64,000 bases of DNA from Cognatishimia coralii (GTDB lineage: Bacteria; Pseudomonadota; Alphaproteobacteria; Rhodobacterales; Rhodobacteraceae). The notes beneath the pieces are model-generated. The model saw nothing but the letters and a program-made list of their open reading frames with translations, was not told where the DNA came from and did not search any database. The position numbers and the translations under genes are program-made. Below, one piece after another: positions 52,770-61,296 of the stretch (positions are counted from its first letter, which is position 1; each line of letters begins with the position of its first letter). The stretch is from contig NZ_JBBGAZ010000003.1 of NCBI RefSeq assembly GCF_037478305.1, positions 124,001 to 188,000 of the forward strand. Reading direction: 5' to 3'.

Positions 52770-53465
52770 TTAGACCGACGCGGTCAGCCCACCATCAATG
52801 CGGAAGTTCTGCCCCGTAACATAGGTGCCCTCTCCCGCCAGATAGCTGATCATCGAAGACACTTCCTCGGCCCGTCCATAGCGTCCCAACGGAATGCGTG
52901 CCTTGCGGTCTTCGGTCTCGGGCAGGCTGTCGATAAAGCCCGGCAACACGTTGTTCATACGCACATTGTCCGCGGCCATCTTATCCGCAAAGAGCTTGGC
53001 AAAGCTCGCGAGCCCAGCCCGAAACACGCCAGACGTCGGGAACAATGGATCAGGCTCAAAGGCCGCAAAGGTCGAGATATTGATGATCGATCCACCGCCT
53101 TGCTTGGCCATAATGGGCGCCACCAAACGCGCGGGGCGGATCACATTCATCAGGTAGTACTCCATTCCCTTGTGCCAATCCTCATCCGAGATCTCTAGGA
53201 TATCGCCCTTCGGCCCATGACCCGCAGAGTTCACCAGCACATCGATCCGACCCCATTTTTCCATCGCCGAGTTTACCAGCAGCTGTAGGTCGGCTTGCTC
53301 TAGATTAGAGCCTGTGACGCCCACACCGCCCATCTCCTGCGCCAGGGCCTCGCCCTTGCCCGACGAACTGAGGATCGCCACCTCAAACCCATCCGCCTTA
53401 AGTCGCCGCGCCGCATCTGCCCCCATGCCGCTGCCACCAGCGGTGATCATTGCCACTTTGGTCAT
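52770..53465 (-). CDS. Short-chain dehydrogenase/reductase with an altered catalytic motif
   Basis: 231 residues. The Rossmann start T-A-G-G-S-G-M-G is at 8-15, N-S-A-G at 79-82 and Ser131 in N-I-S-T. The catalytic Y-x3-K is missing: the aligned positions are Ser145 and Arg149 (S-G-V-F-R-A-G-L). Lacking the usual proton donor and lysine, it may be non-catalytic or use different chemistry. The C-terminus I-D-G-G-L-T is normal. It is divergent from a LysR gene (46 bp), which may regulate it. The SDR fold call is secure; function is not. Confidence 0.85.
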   Translation of the reverse strand: MTKVAMITAGGSGMGADAARRLKADGFEVAILSSSGKGEALAQEMGGVGVTGSNLEQADLQLLVNSAMEKWGRIDVLVNSAGHGPKGDILEISDEDWHKGMEYYLMNVIRPARLVAPIMAKQGGGSIINISTFAAFEPDPLFPTSGVFRAGLASFAKLFADKMAADNVRMNNVLPGFIDSLPETEDRKARIPLGRYGRAEEVSSMISYLAGEGTYVTGQNFRIDGGLTASV

Positions 53466-53511
53466 CTCAGTCTCCTATGGTTTGGCCAGATTCTAGCCGT
53501 AGAAGGACATA

Positions 53512-54414
53512 TTGACGAATGATCCTTTCTCGCCCCATCCTGTAGAAAAACTATTGGCTGTGATGAAAAACCTGAACCTAAACGCTCTGCGCATGTTCGA
53601 TGCCTCTGCCCGCCACTTGAATTTCAGGCGCGCCGCAGACGAGCTGCATCTGACCCAAGGCGCTGTGGCCCAACAGATACGTGCGCTTGAAGCACGCCTT
53701 GGCAGAGCTCTGTTTCGGCGGTTGCCGCGAGGGCTCGACTTGACCGATGCGGGCCGCCAGTATCACACCGAGGTCAGCCGCGCCTTGCAGATCGTAATGG
53801 AAGCGACCGAGAAACTTACCGAAGCAACCGCGATCACCCTGTCGGTCACACCCTCACTTGCCTCAAAATGGCTAATGCCACGGCTACCTCACCTCATTGA
53901 AATTATGCCTAAAGTTGACATCAAGATTCATGCTTCAGAACAAAAAGCAGACCTCATGCGCGGGGATGTGGATCTTGTCATCCGACAGGGCCCCCACCCT
54001 CAGATCAAAGATATCTCAGTGATGAAACTGAGTGACATTTCCTATGTTGCTGTTGCAAGCCCGCGTTTTGTCGATGGCGCGCTGACACTCTCGGATCTGC
54101 TTCAGCACCACCTCATTCAAGACAGCCACAGTCACTGGGAGAGACTCTGTGCTGACCTAAACCTGCCGTCACCAAAGGCCACACTTAACGTTAATCAAAC
54201 CGCGCTTGCCATTGATGCGGCGATCAATGGGCAAGGCATCGCACTAGCTCCAAAGCTATTGGCAAAGGATGCCATTGCAGCAGGAAACCTACAGGTGATT
54301 TGGCAGGATACGCGTCAGACAAACCATGGGTTCTTTGTCCTTTACGCGCCCGAACGCGCCTCGGAAAAAACTATTGAGGTCGCGAATTGGCTTGCGGCGC
54401 AGAGTGCAATTTAG
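53512..54414 (+). CDS. LysR-family regulator (GcvA-like)
   Basis: 300 residues from TTG 53512, which has AGAAGGA upstream; ATG 53563 (M-K-N-L-N-L-N-A-L-R-M-F) is the start usual for GcvA-type proteins but has no ribosome site. The winged helix-turn-helix includes N-F-R-R-A-A-D-E-L-H-L-T-Q-G-A-V-A-Q-Q-I-R. The effector domain has S-V-T-P-S-L-A-S-K-W-L and G-D-V-D-L-V-I-R. It lies between the divergent SDR gene and the downstream AKR operon; either or both may be its targets. Confidence 0.9.
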   Translation: MTNDPFSPHPVEKLLAVMKNLNLNALRMFDASARHLNFRRAADELHLTQGAVAQQIRALEARLGRALFRRLPRGLDLTDAGRQYHTEVSRALQIVMEATEKLTEATAITLSVTPSLASKWLMPRLPHLIEIMPKVDIKIHASEQKADLMRGDVDLVIRQGPHPQIKDISVMKLSDISYVAVASPRFVDGALTLSDLLQHHLIQDSHSHWERLCADLNLPSPKATLNVNQTALAIDAAINGQGIALAPKLLAKDAIAAGNLQVIWQDTRQTNHGFFVLYAPERASEKTIEVANWLAAQSAI

Positions 54415-54449
54415 CAGCATCCCTCTAACTGACCACAAAGCGAAAACTC

Positions 54450-55382
54450 ATGAGCATCACCGCGCCTGACGGCACAGCCATTTCAAAATTCACCTACGGC
54501 ACAATGCAATTTGGGGATCGGGCCGACAGATCCGAGAGCCAGGCCATGTTTGAGGCCTCAATTGAAGCAGGCATCACCCATTTTGACACCGCCTATGTCT
54601 ATACCGAAGGGGCGTCCGAGACGCTCTTGGGAGAGTTCGCTGCCAAAAACCGCGACAGTCTGATCATCGCAACGAAGGTGGGGTACACAGGCGGAGCCGG
54701 CCGCGACAACATGCTGGCCCAGTTCGACATCAGCCGCCAACGGCTTGGCATGGATATGGTCGATATCCTTTATCTGCATCGCTTCGACCCGGCCACAGAG
54801 CTCAAGGAAACCCTCGACACCTTTGCAACGCTGAAGGCTGAGGGCAAAATCCGCTATGTCGGGCTGTCGAACTTTGCAGCCTGGCAGGTGATGAAAGCCG
54901 TTCAGATCGCCCAAAACTTCGATCTGTCCATCGATATCCTGCAACCTATGTACAACCTTGTGAAACGTCAGGCAGAGGTCGAAATCTTCCCGATGGCCCA
55001 GGATCAGGACATAACTTTGACCCCCTATTCTCCGTTGGGCGGTGGCTTGCTGACCGGAAAATATGCAAGAGGCGGCACTGGCCGTCTGTCAGAGGATGAT
55101 CGCTACAATGCGCGCTATGGGCAGGATTGGATGCGTGATTGCGCGGCACAGCTCGCAGACCTCGCGGATGCAAAAAATGTAAGCCCAGCGTCTTTGGCCG
55201 TGGCCTGGGCCGCTGCGCATCCAGCGAGCCCTCATCCGATCCTGTCGGCACGAAGCCTTGCGCAGTTGCGCCCCAGCCTCGCGGCCACAGAGATCAACAT
55301 GTCGCCCGAGCTTTATGCTGAAATCGAAGCGCTCTCCCAACGGCCTGCACCGGCAACAGACCGGCTTGAGGAAGCCGAATGA
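54450..55382 (+). CDS. Aldo/keto reductase
   Basis: 310 residues. The AKR catalytic tetrad is complete: Asp46 and Tyr51 (F-D-T-A-Y-V-Y), Lys76 (A-T-K-V-G), and His110 (L-Y-L-H-R-F-D). The C-terminal N-A-R-Y/A-R-S-L region binds NADPH. It is the first gene of a three-gene operon with overlapping junctions, so it likely acts with a flavin oxidoreductase. Carbonyl substrate unknown. Confidence 0.92.
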   Translation: MSITAPDGTAISKFTYGTMQFGDRADRSESQAMFEASIEAGITHFDTAYVYTEGASETLLGEFAAKNRDSLIIATKVGYTGGAGRDNMLAQFDISRQRLGMDMVDILYLHRFDPATELKETLDTFATLKAEGKIRYVGLSNFAAWQVMKAVQIAQNFDLSIDILQPMYNLVKRQAEVEIFPMAQDQDITLTPYSPLGGGLLTGKYARGGTGRLSEDDRYNARYGQDWMRDCAAQLADLADAKNVSPASLAVAWAAAHPASPHPILSARSLAQLRPSLAATEINMSPELYAEIEALSQRPAPATDRLEEAE

Positions 55383-56449
55383 TCGACTTTCTGATCATAG
55401 GTGGCGGTATGGCTGGCGCCTCTACCGCGGCGCGACTCGCCCCTTTAGGCAGCACCGTCGTGCTCGAAATGGAACCTGCGCTCGGGTATCACGCCTCGGG
55501 ACGCTCGGCGGCCCTCTATGAGGCGCAATACGGAGAACCAGCCACCGTTGTTCTGAACCTTGCAGGCCGCGCATTCTTTGACGAGCACGACTTGCTGTCG
55601 CCGCGCGGATTTATGGTGCTTGCACCGAAAGACGATCACGATGGGTTTAAAACAGCCTGCGCAACATTTGGGTGCAGCAGTCTAACGTTGGATGAGGCTC
55701 AGAGCATTGTTCCTATCCTAAACCCCGATCATATAGGTTTTGTCGGCCTGTCCACAGAAGCCATGGATATCGACACAGACCGTATGCTGCAGATCTTTGC
55801 CAAAATGACGCGAGCACAAGGCGGTCAAATCCTGACAGACCATCGCGTGCAATCCATAGAACGCCTGTCGTCGGGCTGGCGGGTCATAACGCAACACGGG
55901 GATTTTGAGGCCAAAACTCTGATCAATTCTGCTGGGGCTTGGGCGGATGACATCGCCAAACTTGCCGGTCTGAGCCCCATCGGGATAACGCCCAAACGCC
56001 GCTCCATGGCGCGTATTCCAGCACCCAGGGGCCATGATGTCTCGGGGTGGCCCATGCTGATGGATGTCTACGAGAAATGGTACGCGAAACCTGACGCGGG
56101 CAAGCTGTTGGTGTCTCCGGCCGACGAAGACCCGCAGGTGCCGCATGATGCATGGGCAGACGATATGGTTCTGGCCGAAGGCATCGCGCGTTACCAGCCC
56201 TTTGTGACCGAAGAAGTCACGCGTGTTGAAAATACGTGGGCGGGGTTGCGTAGCTTTGCGCCAGACAAGAATCTGGTAATCGGGCCATCGCCCGAGGACA
56301 GCAGCTTTTTCTGGATGGCGGGCCAAGGCGGATCGGGCATCCAAAGCGCGCCTGCCTATTCGCAATATGCTGCCGACCTCATCGCAGGCCGCGCGTCCGA
56401 TGTCGCGGAAATCACCGCCGCCGTCACCCCCGCGCGGTTTGGCCGATGA
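55379..56449 (+). CDS. FAD-dependent oxidoreductase, D-arginine dehydrogenase-like (DAO family)
   Basis: 356 residues. The dinucleotide motif G-G-G-M-A-G is at 8-13 and G-Y-H-A-S-G-R-S-A-A near 37-46 is typical of DauA-type D-amino-acid dehydrogenases. A C-terminal G-Q-G-G-S-G-I-Q closes the flavin site. It would oxidise a D-amino or related amine acid to the keto acid. Overlaps: 4 bp with the AKR gene and 4 bp with the methyltransferase gene. Substrate is an inference from motif similarity. Confidence 0.85.
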   Translation: MIDFLIIGGGMAGASTAARLAPLGSTVVLEMEPALGYHASGRSAALYEAQYGEPATVVLNLAGRAFFDEHDLLSPRGFMVLAPKDDHDGFKTACATFGCSSLTLDEAQSIVPILNPDHIGFVGLSTEAMDIDTDRMLQIFAKMTRAQGGQILTDHRVQSIERLSSGWRVITQHGDFEAKTLINSAGAWADDIAKLAGLSPIGITPKRRSMARIPAPRGHDVSGWPMLMDVYEKWYAKPDAGKLLVSPADEDPQVPHDAWADDMVLAEGIARYQPFVTEEVTRVENTWAGLRSFAPDKNLVIGPSPEDSSFFWMAGQGGSGIQSAPAYSQYAADLIAGRASDVAEITAAVTPARFGR

Positions 56450-57093
56450 GGCGCAAAACCCCGGAAGGCGCGAGCTTTGTCGAAGCCAACGAAGGCGCAC
56501 AGTTGTTCGCCCCCTCAGCCGCGCGCAACCTCGCTCCCATCGCATCAGAGCTTGCGCAGATCGCGCCACCTCACGGTAAGGCGCTAGAAATCGCCAGCGG
56601 TACGGGTCAACATATTGTCGCTCATGCGCAGGCCCATCCCGACATCCTCTGGCAGCCCAGTGAGATCGACGACGACCGCATCGCCAGCATAGATGCGTAT
56701 GTCACACAAGCCGCTCTGAGCAATCTGTCCCCAGCAATAGAACTTGATGCCACCGCCTCAGGCTGGGGCGCGACCAAGCGCTATGATTTGATGCTGCTGT
56801 CAAACCTCTTGCATCTGATTTCCGCGCCAGAGGCCCAGAACATTTTGACAGAGGCCGCCCAAGCGCTCAGCCCCAAAGGGCGGTTCATGATCTATGGCCC
56901 CTTCATGCGGAGCGGAGTGCTCACCTCTGAAGGTGATGCCAACTTCCACGCCTCGCTCAGAACTCAAGATCCAGAGATCGGCTACAAGGATGATGGCTGG
57001 CTGGAAGCCACGGCCCAAGACGCTGGCCTCACGCTCTATCGCAAAACCGAAATGCCCGCGAACAATCTCGCCTTCACCTTCGCGAAACCCTAA
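56446..57093 (+). CDS. DUF938 SAM-dependent methyltransferase-like protein
   Basis: 215 residues. E-I-A-S-G-T-G-Q-H at ~48-56 is SAM-binding motif I, W-Q-P-S-E-I-D-D is motif II, and D-L-M-L-L-S-N-L-L-H-L follows. F-A-P-S-A-A-R-N near the N-terminus is characteristic of DUF938 (PF06080). The family's substrate is unknown. It is coupled by ATGA to the flavoprotein gene, which suggests it modifies the same metabolite or acts on a side product. Confidence 0.85.
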   Translation: MRRKTPEGASFVEANEGAQLFAPSAARNLAPIASELAQIAPPHGKALEIASGTGQHIVAHAQAHPDILWQPSEIDDDRIASIDAYVTQAALSNLSPAIELDATASGWGATKRYDLMLLSNLLHLISAPEAQNILTEAAQALSPKGRFMIYGPFMRSGVLTSEGDANFHASLRTQDPEIGYKDDGWLEATAQDAGLTLYRKTEMPANNLAFTFAKP

Positions 57094-57095
57094 TT

Positions 57096-57148
57096 TCTCT
57101 TGCCCCAAATATCCTGGGGAGAGCCCGCCAGGGCGCGGGACAACGCCC
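57096..57148 (+). repeat. Dispersed box-plus-hairpin repeat, copy C
   Basis: Box TCTCTTGCC-CC-AAATATCC followed by TGGGG, then stem GGGCG/CGCCC (57131-57148). It lies 3 bp after the DUF938 stop, at a convergent junction, followed by a separate terminator stem. Confidence 0.72.
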
Positions 57149-57155
57149 CAAAGAA

Positions 57156-57177
57156 AAACGGGGCCGAAGCCCCGTTT
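57156..57177 (-). terminator. Rho-independent terminator of the GcvT-fused dehydrogenase gene
   Basis: AAACGGGGC and GCCCCGTTT with a CGAA loop, just after the minus-strand stop. On the minus strand TTTTTCTTT follows. Confidence 0.85.
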
Positions 57178-57180
57178 CAC

Positions 57181-59688
57181 TTAGCCGTCCTTGCGGATGG
57201 TTTCGTTCTTTGGATCATAAGGGCTGTCGCAGGTGACAACCGCATCCCAAAGCTTGTCTTGGATTTTGACCTGCAGCTTGGTGCCCTCAACCGCCAGCTC
57301 TGGCGGCAGATAGCCCATGCCGATGGACTTCTCAAAAGCCACCGAATAGCCGCCCGAGGTCAAACGACCCACACGCTGACCTTCCAGCGTATAGAGCGCC
57401 TCGCGACCCCAAGGATCCGCATCCTCAGGCCCATCGATCAAGAGCGTGCAGCATTTCACGCGCACTCCGGTTTCAACCATCTTGTCCTTGCCGTGGAAGT
57501 CTTTGGACAGGTCAATAAACCGTGGCAAATCGGCTTCGGCTGGCGTCGCGTCGCGGCCCAGTTCGGTGCCAAAGGCGCGATAGGACTTCTCCTGACGCAG
57601 CCAGTTCTGCGCCCGCGCACCGACCAGTTTCATGCCGTGCTTCTCGCCCGCTTTCTCAAGTAGATCAAAGAGGTAGTTCTGCATTTCGATCGGGTGATGC
57701 AGCTCCCAGCCCAGCTCGCCGGTATAGGCCACGCGGATCGCATTTACAGGACACATGCCCAGTTCGATCTGACGCGCCGACAGCCATGGGAAGCGTTTGT
57801 TCGACAGCGCGGTCGCCGGATCGGCATCGACGATGACCTCTTTCAGAACATCGCGGGATTTCGGACCGGCAATCGCGAAGACGCCCCATTGAGTGGTCAC
57901 GTCCTGAATTTCGATATAGCCGAATTCTTCCATCTTATCTTCGGCCGCCTTGCGCAGGAAGTCAGCGTCATATTCCGTCCAGGCACCAGCAGAAACGAGG
58001 TAGTAGTTGTTCTCGCCGTTGCGCACGATGGTGTATTCGGTGCGGGTCGTACCAGCCGATGTCAGGGCGTAGGTCAGGTTGATACGGCCAACCTTTGGCA
58101 GCTTGTTGCAGGTGAACCAATCCAGGAACTGCGTGGCACCGGGGCCCTTAACCACATGTTTGGTAAAGGCGGTTGCGTCAATCAGGCCAACGCCTTCACG
58201 GATCGCTTTTGCCTCTTCGACCGCGTGCTGCCACCAGCCGCCGCGACGGAAGGAGCGGCTTTCTTTGTCGAAAGTCTCTGGCGCATCAAGCGGGCCGAAA
58301 TAGTTCGGACGTTCCCAGCCATTCACCCAGCCAAATTGCGCACCGCGGGCCTTTTGACGGTCATAGGCAGGGGCTGTGCGCAGCGGACGGCAGGCTTCGC
58401 GTTCTTCATCCGGGTGGTGCAGGATGTAGACGTGCTCATAGCATTCTTCGTTCTTGCGGGCTGCGAACTCGGTGGTCATCCAGTTGGAAGAGTAACGCTT
58501 AGGATCAAGCGACGCCATGTCGATTTCGGCTTCGCCATCGACCATCATCTGCGCCAAGTAATAGCCGGTGCCGCCTGCTGCGGTGATGCCAAAGCTAAAG
58601 CCTTCGGCCAGCCACATATTGCGCAGACCAGGAGCCGGGCCAACCAGTGGGTTGCCGTCTGGCGTGTAGCAGATCGGTCCGTTGAAATCGTCTTTCAGGC
58701 CGCTTTCTGCACAGGACGGAACGCGCTCGGCCATCGCCATGTACTGATCCGCGATCCGGTCGATATCCAGCGGGAAGAGATCCGCGCGGAAGCTATCCGG
58801 CACCCCGTGTTCAAACCGCGCAGGCGCGCCGTGCTCATAAATGCCAAGGATCCAGCCGCCGCGTTCTTCGCGGGCATAGGATTCATTGTCAGCGTCACGC
58901 ACAACGGGGTGCTCTGGGTTGCCCGCCTCGCGCCACTTTACCAGCTCTGGATCTTTGTCCATGACGATGAAGGTGTGCTCGACCGGGATCGCTGGCATCT
59001 TGATGCCCAGCATCTTGGCGGTGCGTTGTGCGTGGTTGCCGGACGCGGTCACGACGTGTTCCGCAGTGATCACGACCTGCTCGTCTGACTCAACGAGGTT
59101 GCCGCCCTTTTCGATCATCTTGGTGCAGGTGACTTCCCAATGGGTGCCGGTCCAGTGGAACGCATCGGCCTGCAGCTTGCGCACGATCTCGACCCCACGT
59201 TGACGCGCGCCTTTGGCCATCGCTTGGGTCACGTCGGCTGGGTTAATATAGCCGTCCTCAGTGTGATAGATCGCGCCCTTTAGGTCGCCGGTTTCGATCA
59301 GCGGCCAACGCTCTTTGATCTGTTCTGGGGTCAGCCATTCATAGGCCACATCGCAGGTCTCGGCGGTAGAGGCATAGAGCATATACTCATCCATCCGCTC
59401 TTGGGTCTGCGCCATACGCAGGTTGCCGACAACGGCGAAACCCGCGTTCAGGCCGGTTTCTTCCTCAAGCGTTTTGTAGAAATCCACCGAGTATTTGTGG
59501 ATGTGGGTGGTCGCGTAGGACATGTTGAACAGAGGCAAGAGACCCGCTGCGTGCCATGTAGAGCCGGACGTCAGCTCGTCGCGCTCAATCAGCATCACAT
59601 CATCCCAGCCGGCTTTAGCCAAGTGATAGGCAATCGATGTACCGACCGCACCACCGCCAACAACAAGCGCTTTTACTTGGGTTTTCAT
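57181..59688 (-). CDS. FAD oxidoreductase fused to GcvT domains (dimethylglycine/sarcosine dehydrogenase-like)
   Basis: 835 residues from ATG 59688 with AAGGAG upstream; a 110-residue longer frame is unconserved. The N-terminal DAO domain has G-G-G-A-V-G at 11-16 and S-G-S-T-W-H-A-A-G with His46, the position of covalent FAD in mammalian dimethylglycine dehydrogenase. A FAO_M linker and the folate-binding GcvT domain (G-L-I-D-A-T-A-F, Y-T-G-E-L-G-W-E) plus C-terminal GCV_T_C (T-S-G-G-Y-S) follow. It should demethylate an N-methylated glycine derivative and pass the carbon to tetrahydrofolate. Roseobacters have several paralogues; the exact substrate is uncertain. Confidence 0.9.
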   Translation of the reverse strand: MKTQVKALVVGGGAVGTSIAYHLAKAGWDDVMLIERDELTSGSTWHAAGLLPLFNMSYATTHIHKYSVDFYKTLEEETGLNAGFAVVGNLRMAQTQERMDEYMLYASTAETCDVAYEWLTPEQIKERWPLIETGDLKGAIYHTEDGYINPADVTQAMAKGARQRGVEIVRKLQADAFHWTGTHWEVTCTKMIEKGGNLVESDEQVVITAEHVVTASGNHAQRTAKMLGIKMPAIPVEHTFIVMDKDPELVKWREAGNPEHPVVRDADNESYAREERGGWILGIYEHGAPARFEHGVPDSFRADLFPLDIDRIADQYMAMAERVPSCAESGLKDDFNGPICYTPDGNPLVGPAPGLRNMWLAEGFSFGITAAGGTGYYLAQMMVDGEAEIDMASLDPKRYSSNWMTTEFAARKNEECYEHVYILHHPDEEREACRPLRTAPAYDRQKARGAQFGWVNGWERPNYFGPLDAPETFDKESRSFRRGGWWQHAVEEAKAIREGVGLIDATAFTKHVVKGPGATQFLDWFTCNKLPKVGRINLTYALTSAGTTRTEYTIVRNGENNYYLVSAGAWTEYDADFLRKAAEDKMEEFGYIEIQDVTTQWGVFAIAGPKSRDVLKEVIVDADPATALSNKRFPWLSARQIELGMCPVNAIRVAYTGELGWELHHPIEMQNYLFDLLEKAGEKHGMKLVGARAQNWLRQEKSYRAFGTELGRDATPAEADLPRFIDLSKDFHGKDKMVETGVRVKCCTLLIDGPEDADPWGREALYTLEGQRVGRLTSGGYSVAFEKSIGMGYLPPELAVEGTKLQVKIQDKLWDAVVTCDSPYDPKNETIRKDG

Positions 59689-59803
59689 CTCGGGCGACTC
59701 CTTAAAAAGACTTGGGCAGCATATCAGCCGAAAAGACCCCAAAACGTCAAATCCATCCGACGCCTTGTAGGCTAAATGCGACTTTCGCTGTCGAAGCCCC
59801 AAG

Positions 59804-59836
59804 AAAAAGGCGCGACCCTTGCAAAAGAGCCGCGCC
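59804..59836 (-). terminator. Terminator of the anchored unknown protein gene
   Basis: GGCGCG and CGCGCC arms with a 16-nt loop, followed on the minus strand by TTTTTCTT. It starts 34 bp after the stop of the 335-residue protein. Confidence 0.65.
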
Positions 59837-59869
59837 GAAAACCCGTTCTGGGGTGTATGGAAAGGGGGA

Positions 59870-60877
59870 TTAATGCCCCTTCTTGTCTTTTTTCTTGGCG
59901 TCTTTTTCGCCTTTGTCTGCGTCCTTGTCGCCCGCTTCCAGATCAGCCTCGGCCAGCTCTTCTTCAACTGGCTCTTCCTTGACCGGGATGACACGCTCAA
60001 CCTTGCGCAGCTTGAAGCCACGGTTGTGCAGCCATTGCTCGGGCGTTTCGATAACGAACTCTGGCAGGCCTTCGCCGACCAGCGGGTTGGGCACCTCTTG
60101 CAATTGGTTCAGGCTGTCGAAATCGATGCCCTCCAAAACAGCCATCACGTCGGCGGTCGGAGCCTCAGAACGCAGTTTGATCACAACGCCGCCCCCCAGT
60201 GCACCGTGATAGTAGCGCATGTTTGGAAAATCCGTGGGTTTGCTCGTGTCCTTGCCGATGATGAACGACACGCCCTTGACGATATTGAAGTGACCGAATT
60301 TCTTTTTAGGGCCCAAAGACCAGCCATCTGCAGTGGCACGCACCGCTTCAACGGTATGTTCTACCGTTGGGCGATAAGCTTCTAAGTCACTCAGATCGCC
60401 GCCTTTTTCAACATAGCGTTGCATCTGCAAGAGATCGGCGACCATTGGGCCTGTTGGCGTTGCATTTTCGATGCGAAGGTAGATCGCTTTTCCACTATTC
60501 AGATAAACGGTGGTCTCACTTTCCACATCTTCGAGACTGTCGGGATCCCCGAATTTGCCTGCAAAAAACGCATGCCATTCAAGACGCTCCCAACCCTCCG
60601 GCGCTTCGGGCATAAAACTAGTCAGGTCACGACGACGCAATGCATCACGGTCCGCCAGTGCACGACCGCGTGTTATTGGAGGCTCGTTATCAACAAAAGG
60701 TAAAATCCCGACAACTTGCGACAGGGCCGAGCGCTCCTGCGCGGTTTCCAGTCCCGCGCTTGGATCCAGCGAGGCAACTTCAACAGGCTCTTTTGACGAC
60801 ATAAACCCGAAAACCACAAAAGCACCGGCGCCAGCGGCGACGATGGAACCCAAACCTGCAAGTACGAGGCGCAACAT
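59870..60877 (-). CDS. Membrane-anchored protein of unknown function with a charged tail
   Basis: 335 residues. ATG 60877 has AGGAGGG upstream; the longer frame to 60904 is unlikely. Residues 3-25 form one membrane anchor with small residues (A-G-L-G-S-I-V-A-A-G-A-G-A). The periplasmic body contains P-E-G-W-E-R-L-E-W and E-T-P-E-Q-W-L but no recognised domain. The last ~45 residues are alternating Asp/Glu and Lys (E-E-E-L-A-E-A, K-K-K-D-K-K-G-H), likely disordered. It lies 110 bp downstream of a 46-residue ORF in the same direction. Confidence 0.7.
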   Translation of the reverse strand: MLRLVLAGLGSIVAAGAGAFVVFGFMSSKEPVEVASLDPSAGLETAQERSALSQVVGILPFVDNEPPITRGRALADRDALRRRDLTSFMPEAPEGWERLEWHAFFAGKFGDPDSLEDVESETTVYLNSGKAIYLRIENATPTGPMVADLLQMQRYVEKGGDLSDLEAYRPTVEHTVEAVRATADGWSLGPKKKFGHFNIVKGVSFIIGKDTSKPTDFPNMRYYHGALGGGVVIKLRSEAPTADVMAVLEGIDFDSLNQLQEVPNPLVGEGLPEFVIETPEQWLHNRGFKLRKVERVIPVKEEPVEEELAEADLEAGDKDADKGEKDAKKKDKKGH

Positions 60878-60987
60878 GAGCGACCCTCCTGTTCTTCTGC
60901 TCACAGGAATGGGTAACAGCGAAAAAGGGCGGAAATGCGATGTCCTAAGGGCGGTTTATAGGCTGTTTTGGGCCAAATTCCGCAAAA

Positions 60988-61128
60988 TCAGTTCAGTCGT
61001 TCTACGGCCACAGGGCTGGCACCATAGAGCATGCCAACTTGCTCATGAGGCTCTCCGACCATTGGGCCGACAGCCGCGAACACGACAACCGAAACGCATA
61101 CTATTATAAATGGAAGCAAGCGCTTCAT
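60988..61128 (-). CDS. 46-residue membrane or secreted small protein
   Basis: ATG 61128 is preceded by GGAG at good spacing. The product begins M-K-R-L-L-P-F-I-I-V-C-V-S-V-V-V-F-A-A-V, a clear signal anchor, then a short polar tail ending V-E-R-L-N. No shadow gene explains the frame and codon use looks normal. It may be a single-pass small membrane protein, perhaps linked to the next gene downstream. No family recognised. Confidence 0.5.
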   Translation of the reverse strand: MKRLLPFIIVCVSVVVFAAVGPMVGEPHEQVGMLYGASPVAVERLN

Positions 61129-61296
61129 ATTACGTCTCCGAAATAATTAGGCCTGCTCGGCCCCCACACGACTCTAGGATGTCACAGAAATGAGGCGAGA
61201 ATGGGGCAGATGACGCAATGTGCCGATGATAAGCCCCTTGCCGCAGCGCAGCGCGATTTGTTACACCGCGAGGAACCGCAGGTCAGGAGGAGTGCC

